From JALYUA01 sp039933215 (GTDB taxonomy: Bacteria; Acidobacteriota; Thermoanaerobaculia; UBA5066; Gp7-AA6), in assembly GCA_039933215.1 (NCBI GenBank), contig JBDTOO010000047.1, positions 1-28,820 of the forward strand: a DNA stretch of 28,820 nucleotides, written 5' to 3'. Both the position numbers and the translations under genes were made by a program. The notes under the pieces were generated by a model. That model did not search any database. It had not been told where the DNA came from and saw only the letters and a list, made by a program, of their open reading frames with translations. This document shows, in pieces, positions 6,925 to 14,193 of this stretch. Every line of letters begins with the position of its first letter. The first letter of the stretch is position 1.

Positions 6925-8138
6925 CGATCCCCGTCGACGAGATCCTGGAGGACCTCGAGGTCTCCCGGGCCGACCCGGGGCCGGGGTTTCTCGAGCGCCT
7001 CTTTCTCCGCTTCAACGAGCGCGTCCCCTTCGAGACCGCGTCGAAGATCCGGCGCCACGCGCAGGTGGCGAATCCGGTCGACAAGCCGCGCCTGCCGGAG
7101 ATCTTCTGGCGGGAGCGGCTGGAGTCGGGCGCGGGCGGGACCTGCTTCGCGCGGGTCGCAGCCTTCGACGCCCTGCTCCGAGGGCTCGGGTTCGTAACCC
7201 GCCTCGCCCTGGGCCGCGTCCGGTCGGACTTCGACCACGCGGCCCTCTTCGTTTTCACGGCCGACACGGAGTGGCTCTGCGACGCGGGCTTTCCCCTGCC
7301 GGCACTCCTGCCCGCCCGCCTCGCGCGCGTCGAGACGCCGCTCGGCGGTCTCGAGGTGACCCGGACCGCCCGCGGCCTCCGCGTCGACTTCGACGGCGGC
7401 GTGCCGGACGGCCCTCGGCACCTCGAGGTCTTCGACGCGCCGCTTGCCGAAGGCGAGTTCGAAGCGCGCTGGCGCGAGACGTTCCGCGCCGACTCGAAGT
7501 TCCTGTCGGAAGTCGTGCTCCACCGGATCCTCGCGAACCGCCGCACCGTCTTCGCCCGCGGCTCGCTGCGGATCGACGACCTGCACTCGCGGCTGCGGAT
7601 CCCCCTGGAATCGCCGCGCTCCGGTGCGCTCGAGGCGGCGTTCGGCGTGGAGGCGTCGTTTCTCGACGAAGCGTTCGCCCTGGCGGGCGACCCGGACCCG
7701 GAAAGCGGGAACGCTTCCGTCGAGGCGTTCCTGGAGTCGCCGGTCCCTTCCGAATCGGCCTTCTCCGCGATCGCCACCCCCGAGGGCTACACGGCGCTGC
7801 ATGCCGGGTTCGCGCGCGTGACGACCGCCTCCGTCGGGCCCGGGGCGTTTTCCGTCCGGCTCGTCCCGGAGGGCGGCGGGGGAGAGCCGCCGCCGCTCGA
7901 GGAGACCGTCCGGATCGACGACGCCGCGAAGACCGTCGCCGTCTCGCGCGAGGGCCGCGATTCGTCCTGGATCGCGGAGGAGCGCGAGGGGGTCCCCTGG
8001 CTCGTCCGGCGAACGATCCTCGAGGGGCCGCGGCTCGATCTGCTCCGCAACGACTCTCTGCGCGGGCGGCTCGCCGGAATCCTGGCGCTCGATCTCCTCG
8101 CGTGGACGCGGCGGCTCGCGGCCGGAAGCCGCCCCTAG
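6921..8138 (+). CDS. Arylamine N-acetyltransferase-like protein with C-terminal extension
   Basis: The start is TTG 6921, overlapping the previous stop (TTGA); no nearby ATG or GTG fits better. Residues ~20-125 carry the NAT cysteine-protease-like core: RVPFET, GAGGTCFARVAAFDALLRGLGF with Cys75, DHAALFVF with His106, and WLCDAGFP with Asp121. These match the Cys-His-Asp triad of NATs, which transfer acetyl or other acyl groups from CoA to amines or hydroxyls. At 405 residues it is much longer than typical NATs (~270-280); the last ~200 residues show no motif I recognise. The acyl donor and acceptor are unknown. The downstream minus-strand gene converges so tightly that both stop codons share CTAG at 8135-8138. 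Confidence 0.75.
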   Translation: MTIPVDEILEDLEVSRADPGPGFLERLFLRFNERVPFETASKIRRHAQVANPVDKPRLPEIFWRERLESGAGGTCFARVAAFDALLRGLGFVTRLALGRVRSDFDHAALFVFTADTEWLCDAGFPLPALLPARLARVETPLGGLEVTRTARGLRVDFDGGVPDGPRHLEVFDAPLAEGEFEARWRETFRADSKFLSEVVLHRILANRRTVFARGSLRIDDLHSRLRIPLESPRSGALEAAFGVEASFLDEAFALAGDPDPESGNASVEAFLESPVPSESAFSAIATPEGYTALHAGFARVTTASVGPGAFSVRLVPEGGGGEPPPLEETVRIDDAAKTVAVSREGRDSSWIAEEREGVPWLVRRTILEGPRLDLLRNDSLRGRLAGILALDLLAWTRRLAAGSRP

Positions 8139-8911
8139 AACCGGAAGCCGCGCTCGGAATCGAGAAGCCGGAGGCGAGGCTCGCCCGAGGCCCGGACTTC
8201 CCGCCGGATCCGACCGAGCGACGGCGGTTTCATGTGGTACAGAAAAACGGGCACGCGCGGCGGGGCCTTGGACAGCTCGGCCCGGACGAGCGAGGGCGTC
8301 AGGTGCCGGGAGGCGCGCGCCACCTCGAGCTGCGTATCGGAGAAGGAGAGCTCGAGGAAGATCGCCTTGAGGTTCTTCGCGCGCCGCGCGACCCGCCAGA
8401 GCTCGTCGGTCGGCTCCGTGTCGCCCGAGAAGAGCACGCTGCGGCCCGGCTTCGAGACGAGGTAGCCGTAGGCCGGCACCACGTGACTGACGCGCACGGG
8501 CGTGAACGTGACTGCACCGGCCCGGAACGGCCGGCCCTCCGCGAGCGGACGCAGGCGGACCGTCGGGTGGGCGCGGGAGGGCAGCTTCGTGAAATCGGGC
8601 CAGATCCGGTCGTTCAGGATGTCCCGCGCGATCGTCGCGAGGACCGGCTCGGGAGCGAGCACTTCGAGCGGCGAGGCCTGCCCGTAGAGGTTTTCCATGA
8701 GCAGGGGGAGCGAAGCGATGTGGTCGAAATGCGCGTGGGTCAGGAAAACACGCCGGATCCGGCGCTGCGCCGAGAGAGGGAGCGAATCGGTCAGGGCGCC
8801 GGCGTCGAGCGCGGATTCTCCGTCGACGAGAAAGGTCGTCAGGCGGTATCCCGGCGCGGATCCCCCGTAGGGGCCGAGGGCCCGGATCGCCAGCGATGAT
8901 CCCGTAGACAA
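8135..8911 (-). CDS. Metallo-beta-lactamase-fold hydrolase, class II cyclic-nucleotide phosphodiesterase-like
   Basis: About 258 residues when started at TTG 8911; another TTG at 8920 is in frame, but 8911 lies the right distance from a TATCAT box. The metal-binding motif FLTHAHFDHIASLP (His59, His61, Asp63, His64) is followed by FSGDTEPTDELW (bridging Asp) and a C-terminal YHMKPP histidine. The NDRIWPDF segment and the HAHFDHIASLP wording resemble class II 3',5'-cyclic-nucleotide phosphodiesterases (yeast PDE1, Vibrio CpdP) rather than RNase Z or glyoxalase II. cAMP hydrolysis is thus plausible but inferred; RNase Z-like proteins share much of this layout. No signal peptide is seen with this start. 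It converges on the NAT-like gene and diverges from the H1-like gene. Confidence 0.8.
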   Translation of the reverse strand: MSTGSSLAIRALGPYGGSAPGYRLTTFLVDGESALDAGALTDSLPLSAQRRIRRVFLTHAHFDHIASLPLLMENLYGQASPLEVLAPEPVLATIARDILNDRIWPDFTKLPSRAHPTVRLRPLAEGRPFRAGAVTFTPVRVSHVVPAYGYLVSKPGRSVLFSGDTEPTDELWRVARRAKNLKAIFLELSFSDTQLEVARASRHLTPSLVRAELSKAPPRVPVFLYHMKPPSLGRIRREVRASGEPRLRLLDSERGFRF

Positions 8912-8920
8912 GGTTCGCAA

Positions 8921-8926
8921 ATGATA
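8921..8926 (-). promoter_or_regulatory. Possible -10 box (TATCAT on the minus strand) of the phosphodiesterase-like gene
   Basis: Read on the minus strand, TATCAT ends 9 nt before the TTG at 8911 with no Shine-Dalgarno sequence between. This fits the close -10/start spacing seen at several other genes in the window and supports that start. Confidence 0.35.
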
Positions 8927-9019
8927 GCGGCAAATGACGGGATCGTCTCCGAGCGCCCGCCCGCGCACCAATGAAACGGCGCCCCAGGCGCTACGATGCG
9001 TTCTTTCAGGAGAAACGCC

Positions 9020-9733
9020 ATGAAAACGAAGAGCCGGCGGCCGGCCCGGAAAGCCGCCAAGCCGAGTCGGAAAACGATCATGCGCCATTCGCGCGAAGGC
9101 GTCCGGAAACGAAAAGCGAAGGCCTCTCCCGGCGGAAGGAAAGCGAAAGCGAAAAATGCGGCGAAGCCGGCGCGAACGAAGCGAGCCAGCGCCGCGACGA
9201 AATCCGGGAAGACGGCGCGAAGGGCGGGCTCCGCACGGAAGCGCACGGCATCCGGGGCGAAAAAGGCCGTGAAGGCGAAGACGAGGACGAAGACGACGAC
9301 GAAGACGAGGTCGAAATCGAAGGCGGCCGCATCCTCCCGGCCGAAAGCCCCGACGCGGCGCGCGACGGCGCGGAAACCGGCGCCGGCGGCGGGACGCGCC
9401 CATTCCGCCGAACGCTTTCCGGCGGGGAGCTCATCCCCGAGGCGCCGGCGCGGAACGGCCGACTGGCGCGTCGAAGATCCCGTCGACGCCCGCGGAATGG
9501 GCGCCGAGTCCGGCGGGCAGTCGGGCGACACCGAGGGCCTGTCGCGGTCCGAGCAGGCCGACTCGGAGAGCGTCGAGGAGCTCGTCGAGGAAGGGCAGGC
9601 GTTTGAAGCGGGAGTCGTCAGCGGCGTCGAAAACGCACCGGACGCGGACCAGGGCCCGGTGCGGACGCGCGAGGTGCCGGTGGACGACGTGCCGGAGGAA
9701 TACCTCGAGGATGATCGTCCTAATCGAGGATAG
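9020..9733 (+). CDS. Histone H1-like Lys/Ala/Arg-rich protein with acidic C-terminal domain
   Basis: ATG 9020 has a good Shine-Dalgarno site (AGGAGA, 9008-9013, 6-nt spacing); the in-frame ATG at 8996 lacks one. Of 237 residues, roughly 1-145 are a low-complexity Lys/Arg/Ala/Thr/Ser tract (for example KTRTKTTTKTRSKSKAAA) like the C-terminal tail of eukaryotic H1 and bacterial H1-like proteins (AlgP, Hc1). Residues ~164-230 differ completely: acidic, with SESVEELVEEGQAFEAGVVSG and EVPVDDVPEEYLEDD, suggesting a small folded domain. A basic DNA- or RNA-binding arm joined to an acidic module is the likely architecture, so nucleoid association is plausible. A strong terminator follows 17 bp after the stop. 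Confidence 0.8.
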   Translation: MKTKSRRPARKAAKPSRKTIMRHSREGVRKRKAKASPGGRKAKAKNAAKPARTKRASAATKSGKTARRAGSARKRTASGAKKAVKAKTRTKTTTKTRSKSKAAASSRPKAPTRRATARKPAPAAGRAHSAERFPAGSSSPRRRRGTADWRVEDPVDARGMGAESGGQSGDTEGLSRSEQADSESVEELVEEGQAFEAGVVSGVENAPDADQGPVRTREVPVDDVPEEYLEDDRPNRG

Positions 9734-9750
9734 TTACGGTTCTCGATCTG

Positions 9751-9779
9751 AAAAAAGGCGCCCGACGGGCGCCTTTTTT
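9751..9779. terminator. Strong bidirectional intrinsic terminator
   Basis: AAAAAA-GGCGCCC-GAC-GGGCGCC-TTTTTT is a perfect inverted repeat: a 7-bp GC stem extended by six A-T pairs around a 3-nt loop, with a T-tract on both strands. It lies between the convergent H1-like gene (stop at 9733) and the minus-strand barrel gene (stop at 10010), so it can end transcription from either side. It is the only textbook intrinsic terminator I see in the window. Confidence 0.93.
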
Positions 9780-9799
9780 CTATCCGGCGATTTGTCGGC

Positions 9800-9948
9800 G
9801 ATCGGGCCATCGGGTCATCGGGTCATCTGGGAATGCGGCTCGTCGAGGACATGAGTGCGGGAGTGCGAGCCGTCACGTGGCGCCGTGTAGCGGCTCCGCG
9901 GAGCGGACACCCGATGACCCGATGGCCCGATCACCCGATGACCCGATC
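9800..9948. repeat. Octamer repeats in head-to-head inverted arrangement (array D)
   Basis: The left arm (9800-9829) holds GGGYCATC units with an 8-bp period; the right arm (9909-9948) holds the reverse complement, CCGATGAC/CCGATGGC/CCGATCAC. A 20-bp stretch, 9800-9819, is the exact reverse complement of 9913-9932, with 93 bp between. The spacer contains no gene. A transcript across it could form a long stem. It lies behind the bidirectional terminator, on the side of the minus-strand operon. Confidence 0.85.
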
Positions 9949-9967
9949 TGCCGCCGATGGCCGGATA

Positions 9968-9989
9968 GACGCGCGCGCATGCGCGCGTC
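9968..9989. other. GC hairpin downstream of the minus-strand operon
   Basis: GACGCGCGC (9968-9976) pairs with GCGCGCGTC (9981-9989) across GCAT. It starts about 20 bp after the stop codon of the minus-strand barrel gene. With no T-tract it is not a typical intrinsic terminator, but it could stabilise the 3' end or act with the octamer stem beyond it. The alternating CG tract is also a potential Z-DNA former. Confidence 0.5.
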
Positions 9990-10009
9990 AGATTGGCGCG
10001 CTGGGTCTT

Positions 10010-12910
10010 TTAGAACTCCGTCCCGATATAGAACGAGGTCTTGAGTCCCGAGTACGTCTTCCGGAAATCGGTCAGGTGCGCGAAGTCCCAGTGGAGCGTC
10101 AGGCCGAAGATGTCGAACTGGACTCCGTAGCCGTAGGATCCCCGCCCGTCGATCAGCTGGTGCTTGCTCGAATCCCAGAAGCGGAACGTCTGGTCCTTCA
10201 GCGCGGCGCCGCCGACGTCGATGAAGAAGCGGCCGCGAATGTTTCCGAAGGCTCCGAACGGGAAGGCGAGCAGGTCGATCAGGGGGAACCGGTATTCGAG
10301 GTTCGCGTAGCCGACCGTGTTTCCGATCTGCTCGCGAAAATCGAGGCCGCGCAGAGTATCGAGCCCGCCGAAATAATAGACGTTCGGGAAATTTCCGGTC
10401 GAATGCGCGCCGAACAGCCGGACCGCGATCAGGGATCGCGCGGTGATCTTGAAGTAGTGGCGCAGGTCGACCGAGGCGTCCGCCGTCAGCGTGCTGCCGG
10501 CCTTCTGGACCTCCCCCGTCACCGGATTGATCTCGTCCTTTCGGCTCAAAGCCGGCGCCCAGCTGTAGGAGAAGCGGTAGCGCCGCCCGGAGAGCGGCCC
10601 CCACTCGCGGTACAGAACGGTGTCGCCGACGAACGCGAGCCCGATCTCCGGGTAGTTGTCGGTGCGCGGATTGACGAAGAAGTTCTGCGTTCCGTCGTTG
10701 TTCTGGATCACGAACGGGAAATCGTAGGAACGGGAGATGTATCCGAGCTGACCTTCCAGGCGGTGATACCGGGAGAGGGGGTACTGGCCGAGGAAGAATC
10801 CGCCGGTGATCCGGTACGCCCGGCGATCGCGGACGATCCGCGTGTTCCCGCGCGTGTCGTCGAACGCGAGGAAGTACGTCCGGTCGTCGAACAGCGCGAC
10901 GCCCTTCTGCAGCCGGCGGGAAAGGTCGAGATACGTGAAATTGAAGTTCGTGAAAGACGAGAGGGACTGGAGGCTCGCGATGAACCGGCGGTCGCCGAGG
11001 TTGTCGCCGAACACGAGAACCGTGTTGGAGACGAACGTCTGGTCCGTGTTGACCCCGGCGACGACCTGGGCGTCCTCGAGCTGCAGCTTTCTCGAGATCT
11101 TGTTCGTCACCTTCTCGGGGTCGATGTTGACCTCGATCGCCGGCTGGTACGGCTGGATCCCTCCGGGACCGACGGGTGACGGAACGGGGGAGAGGTCGGG
11201 CAGTCGCTTGAATGGCTTGCGGGAGTCCGCGATGTAGAGCGTGAAACGCCGCTTGTAATAGGCGGAGAAGACGAGCTTCTCGGTGTTGTCCTTGCCGACG
11301 AAAACGGTCGGCGAGAACGCGCCCGCGACGACGTTCGTATGCATCAGCGTCTCGCCCGTCTCGAGATGGATCGAGTACACGTTGTAGATGCCCTGATCGC
11401 GGTCGGAAATGAAGAAGAGCCGCTTGCCGTCGGGAGACAGGCTGGGGTCCTCGTCGTTCCAGTCTCCGTAGGTGATCTGCTCCCGCGACTCGGGACTTTC
11501 CGGCCGAAAGCGAAAGATCTTCGACCGCGTGCCGCGGACGGAGGAGTAGTAGATCCACTTTCCGTCCGGCGAATAGGTGGGCCCGAAGTCCCACGCGTCG
11601 TCGTCGGTCAGGTTCGTGATCGTCTTCGCGGTCAGGTCGTACGAATAGATGTCCGCGCGGCCCTTCTGGAGCGCCCGGAAGACGACGTTGTTGCCGTTCC
11701 CCGAAAAAGCCGGGTTCAACTGCTGGTCGAGCTCGGGCATCTCGACGCGCTCCCGGATGCCTCCGTCGAGAGCGTTCAGGAGGAGAAGGTCCCGGCCCCG
11801 CTCGCGACGCGCGAAGACCGCGACCGTGTTCCCGTCGGGCGAGACGCCGAGGTCCGCGCCGCTCTGGGGGCCGGTGGTGACCCACTGCGAGACCAGGTAT
11901 TCGTACGTGGTCGTGTAACCCCGGGTCAGGTTGCGGTAGAGCTTTCGCTCCCGCGTCGACATCACGACGACGTCGGCGTCCTGCTTGTAAGTGGTCATCG
12001 CCGCGACGAAGTCCCCGGAGGGGTAGGCGCGCGGCGACGTCTCGGCCGACGGCGTGTCCTCGATCTTGAACCGCTCCCCGAAGTCGATCGGCTCGCCTTT
12101 CTCCGCGAGGATCTTCAGGTACCGCGCGCGGAGGTAGCGGCGGAATTTGATGTCGAAGTCCTCGCCCGAGATGTTGAACTGCCGCTTGACGGCTTTTTCG
12201 ACGCTCGCGCCGAGGCTGTTGCGGAACTCGTAGACGAACTCGCGGACGGCGTCCTTGCCCCATTCGGCGGCCACGAAGTCGAAGACGGCGTGGCCGAAAC
12301 GGTAGGCGAAGAAGCCGCTGATGCCCTTCTGCGCGACTTCGGGGACCTGGTCCGCCAGGACCGCGTCCCGTAGGATCATCCGGTCCTTGTTGTCTTCGTC
12401 GTTGCCGAAATAAGACGCCATGCCCTCCGTGAACCACTGGGGGGCGTTCGTCGTGGCGGCCCGCAGGTAGTTGCCGCCGAAAAGAATCTCGAACTGGAAG
12501 ACGTGGGTGAGCTCGTGCGCGATCAGCTGCTGCAGCTTCTCGTCGGGCAGATCGATCGGGAGAACCATCCGGTTGCGCGAAGGGAGCGCGAACGCGCCGA
12601 CCTCCTCGGGGATGAAATTCAAGAGCGTGTTCGTCTGCTCGAAGTCGGAGTGGCTCGCGTAGGCGATCAGGTTGATCGGCTTCGGGATCTGGAAATTGAG
12701 CTGCCGGGAAATGTCGTCGTAGGCGCTTTCGGCGTACGAGGCCACCTTCGAGAGCTCGCCCTGGTCCTTCTCGTAGAAGTAGATGACGAAGTGCGTCGAC
12801 TTGTAGGTCTTCCAGGCGAACTTGTCGTACGCGATCTTGTTCTCGCCGAACTGCGCGCTCGCGCCGGCCGCGCAGAGAAGGAGAGCGAGCGCGAGAACCG
12901 CTTTCTTCAT
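10010..12910 (-). CDS. Secreted metalloprotease / TolB-like beta-propeller / outer-membrane beta-barrel fusion
   Basis: The 966 residues begin with a signal peptide (MKKAVLALALLLCAAGASA-Q). Residues ~25-250 are a gluzincin domain of the peptidase MA/DUF1570 type: AHELTHVFQ gives His132, Glu133 and His136, and WFTEGMASYF gives the third ligand, Glu162. Residues ~280-560 carry repeated TolB/PD40 propeller blades (VSPDGNTVAV, YSPDGKWIYY, LSPDGKRLFF). Residues ~620-966 resemble an Omp85/BamA-type barrel (YYFGGLDTLRGLDFRE, NLEYRFPLID, RGRFFIDVGG) and end in Phe, as outer-membrane barrels do. The start has an AGGGAG ribosome site 6 nt upstream. It is the last gene of a three-gene minus-strand operon. 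The design suggests a surface- or periplasm-facing protease anchored by its own barrel; the substrate is unknown. Confidence 0.88.
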   Translation of the reverse strand: MKKAVLALALLLCAAGASAQFGENKIAYDKFAWKTYKSTHFVIYFYEKDQGELSKVASYAESAYDDISRQLNFQIPKPINLIAYASHSDFEQTNTLLNFIPEEVGAFALPSRNRMVLPIDLPDEKLQQLIAHELTHVFQFEILFGGNYLRAATTNAPQWFTEGMASYFGNDEDNKDRMILRDAVLADQVPEVAQKGISGFFAYRFGHAVFDFVAAEWGKDAVREFVYEFRNSLGASVEKAVKRQFNISGEDFDIKFRRYLRARYLKILAEKGEPIDFGERFKIEDTPSAETSPRAYPSGDFVAAMTTYKQDADVVVMSTRERKLYRNLTRGYTTTYEYLVSQWVTTGPQSGADLGVSPDGNTVAVFARRERGRDLLLLNALDGGIRERVEMPELDQQLNPAFSGNGNNVVFRALQKGRADIYSYDLTAKTITNLTDDDAWDFGPTYSPDGKWIYYSSVRGTRSKIFRFRPESPESREQITYGDWNDEDPSLSPDGKRLFFISDRDQGIYNVYSIHLETGETLMHTNVVAGAFSPTVFVGKDNTEKLVFSAYYKRRFTLYIADSRKPFKRLPDLSPVPSPVGPGGIQPYQPAIEVNIDPEKVTNKISRKLQLEDAQVVAGVNTDQTFVSNTVLVFGDNLGDRRFIASLQSLSSFTNFNFTYLDLSRRLQKGVALFDDRTYFLAFDDTRGNTRIVRDRRAYRITGGFFLGQYPLSRYHRLEGQLGYISRSYDFPFVIQNNDGTQNFFVNPRTDNYPEIGLAFVGDTVLYREWGPLSGRRYRFSYSWAPALSRKDEINPVTGEVQKAGSTLTADASVDLRHYFKITARSLIAVRLFGAHSTGNFPNVYYFGGLDTLRGLDFREQIGNTVGYANLEYRFPLIDLLAFPFGAFGNIRGRFFIDVGGAALKDQTFRFWDSSKHQLIDGRGSYGYGVQFDIFGLTLHWDFAHLTDFRKTYSGLKTSFYIGTEF

Positions 12911-12924
12911 CGAGAACTCCCTGG

Positions 12925-13656
12925 TCAGTTGGTGAAGATGTACCGGTCGGCCTCGCGCTCGCGCGCGACGAAGAGGTTCAGGATCTGGTTCTCGAGAGAG
13001 AAGAGATTTTCGAAGAGGCCCTGGAGCTCGTCGGCCCGGCGGCCGCCGGTCTGCCGGAAGTCCTTGAACTCGTCCTGGAGGATCTTTTCGCCCGTCCGCC
13101 CGTCGAAGACGAGAAAAACGATGTCGAAGACGAACCCCGTCTGCTCGACGTAGACCTGCCGGTAGTACGTCTGGCCGTTGATCGGCGAAACGTACTCCTC
13201 CGTCTTGTAGCCGGATCGGTCCTCGACCCGGAACTCGAGCGAGCCTGACACGACGATCTCCGCGCCGGTGCTCGTTCCGATCGACCGCCAGAACTCCGTC
13301 GCGCGGCCGAGCTCCGAAAGGTTCTGCGTCGGGAGCTTGAGTTCGGGGGGGACCGTCACGACTTCGAGCTTCGTCTTCTTGTCGATCTGCTTTTTCAGGA
13401 AGCGCTGGAACTCGCCCTGGAGGTCGACGTTCTGAAGGCGCTTGTCGCGCGCGCGGTCGGCGTCCTGCACGATCAGAAACGGAGCGATCGCGATCTTCTC
13501 GTTGCCGCGCAGAGGAAGGCGGGGCTTCAGAGGAAGCTTCAGGCGCACCTGGTCGGCGGCGGAGGCGGGGGAGGCCGCAAAGAATCCGGAGAGCGCGGCG
13601 AGCGAAGCGGCGAGAAAGACGGCGGCTGTGCGGCGGGAAGCCGGGCTACGAGCCAC
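12925..13656 (-). CDS. Secreted CsgG/TolB-N-like protein of unknown function
   Basis: GTG 13656 overlaps the end of the TPR lipoprotein gene by 11 bp and gives 243 residues. An Arg-containing N-region and hydrophobic stretch (RRTAAVFLAASLAALSGFF, then SPASA-ADQ) form a signal peptide. The mature part begins with basic strands and IAIAPFLIV, then a helix, TGAEIVVSGSLEFRVED, a Tyr-rich segment and FDIVFLVFDGRTGEKILQDEF. This alternation (predicted ABC-type strand, 'can or cannot be found' GA-VVSGS strand, output strand) is the layout of the TolB N-terminal/CsgG/FlgO-like fold used by periplasmic envelope proteins. No lipobox is visible. It lies 14 bp ahead of the protease-barrel gene, so a joint envelope role is likely. 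Family assignment is tentative. Confidence 0.65.
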   Translation of the reverse strand: MARSPASRRTAAVFLAASLAALSGFFAASPASAADQVRLKLPLKPRLPLRGNEKIAIAPFLIVQDADRARDKRLQNVDLQGEFQRFLKKQIDKKTKLEVVTVPPELKLPTQNLSELGRATEFWRSIGTSTGAEIVVSGSLEFRVEDRSGYKTEEYVSPINGQTYYRQVYVEQTGFVFDIVFLVFDGRTGEKILQDEFKDFRQTGGRRADELQGLFENLFSLENQILNLFVAREREADRYIFTN

Positions 13657-14014
13657 TGACGGCCTTCCCGGTGGTGCGCGTGAAGGACGTGTAGAACTCG
13701 GCGAAGCGGGCGTAGTTGCGGCGGATGTACGTGTCCTTGGAGTCGAGCTCGAGAGCGCGCTTGTACTCGGCGAGCGCCCGCGCGTATTCGCCGCTCGCCT
13801 CGAGCGCGACCGCGAGGTTGTTGTGGGCGTGGGCATTGTTGGGGTCGCGGGCGACCGCCTGCTCGAACCGGAACGACGCCTCGCGCCAGAGGCCTTTCTT
13901 CGCCACGGCCGCGCCGAACGCGATCTGGGAAGAGGCCTTGTCCGTGCGGGAGTAGCTCGCGCACCCGGCGAGCCCCAATGACGCTGCGAGAACGAGAACG
14001 ACAGGTCGCTGCAC
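13646..14014 (-). CDS. TPR-repeat lipoprotein
   Basis: GTG 14014 is preceded by GGAGA at 5-6 nt and gives 122 residues. The N terminus is a lipoprotein signal with lipobox LAGC (Cys18). The rest is about two tetratricopeptide repeats: FRFEQAVARDPNNAHAHNNLAVALEASGEYARALAEYKRALELD, seen here in separate helices (WREASFRFEQAV; NNLAVALEASGEYARAL; YKRALELDSKDTYIRRNY). It should sit on the periplasmic face of a membrane and serve as a small scaffold. It is the first gene of the minus-strand operon with the CsgG-like and protease-barrel genes. Confidence 0.85.
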   Translation of the reverse strand: MQRPVVLVLAASLGLAGCASYSRTDKASSQIAFGAAVAKKGLWREASFRFEQAVARDPNNAHAHNNLAVALEASGEYARALAEYKRALELDSKDTYIRRNYARFAEFYTSFTRTTGKAVSGS

Positions 14015-14037
14015 AATTTCTCCGATCGCCGGCGGCT

Positions 14038-14043
14038 ATTATA
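14038..14043 (-). promoter_or_regulatory. -10 box TATAAT for the minus-strand envelope operon
   Basis: On the minus strand a perfect TATAAT lies 23 nt before the GTG at 14014. The leader contains a GGAGA ribosome site, so this operon has a conventional 5' UTR, unlike the leaderless-looking genes elsewhere in the window. No clear -35 box is seen at 17 bp. Confidence 0.6.
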
Positions 14044-14193
14044 GGAAAGCGCCCGGAAGGGATTTTCTTCCCGCGGCGCAGGGCGCCGGCCGGCTCGGGA
14101 CAATCGGAAGGCAGGGGGATGCCCGTTTTCGCGCCGCCGCGCGTTTTCCGGGTCATTCGGCGGACCGCGGCTCCTCAAGGAACGATTAAGAAC

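Noticed and set aside
6408..8933. An 841-codon minus-strand frame opposite the crotonase and NAT-like genes
   Set aside because: Same cause: low-complexity Arg/Pro/Ala product and real motifs on the other strands.
9968..9989. Intrinsic terminator at the CG-rich palindrome
   Set aside because: No T-tract follows on either strand; the true terminator is at 9751-9779.
13978..14193. N-terminally extended DprA from 13978
   Set aside because: The extension runs over the start of the minus-strand lipoprotein and its promoter and has no DprA-like sequence; ATG 14194 has a ribosome site.
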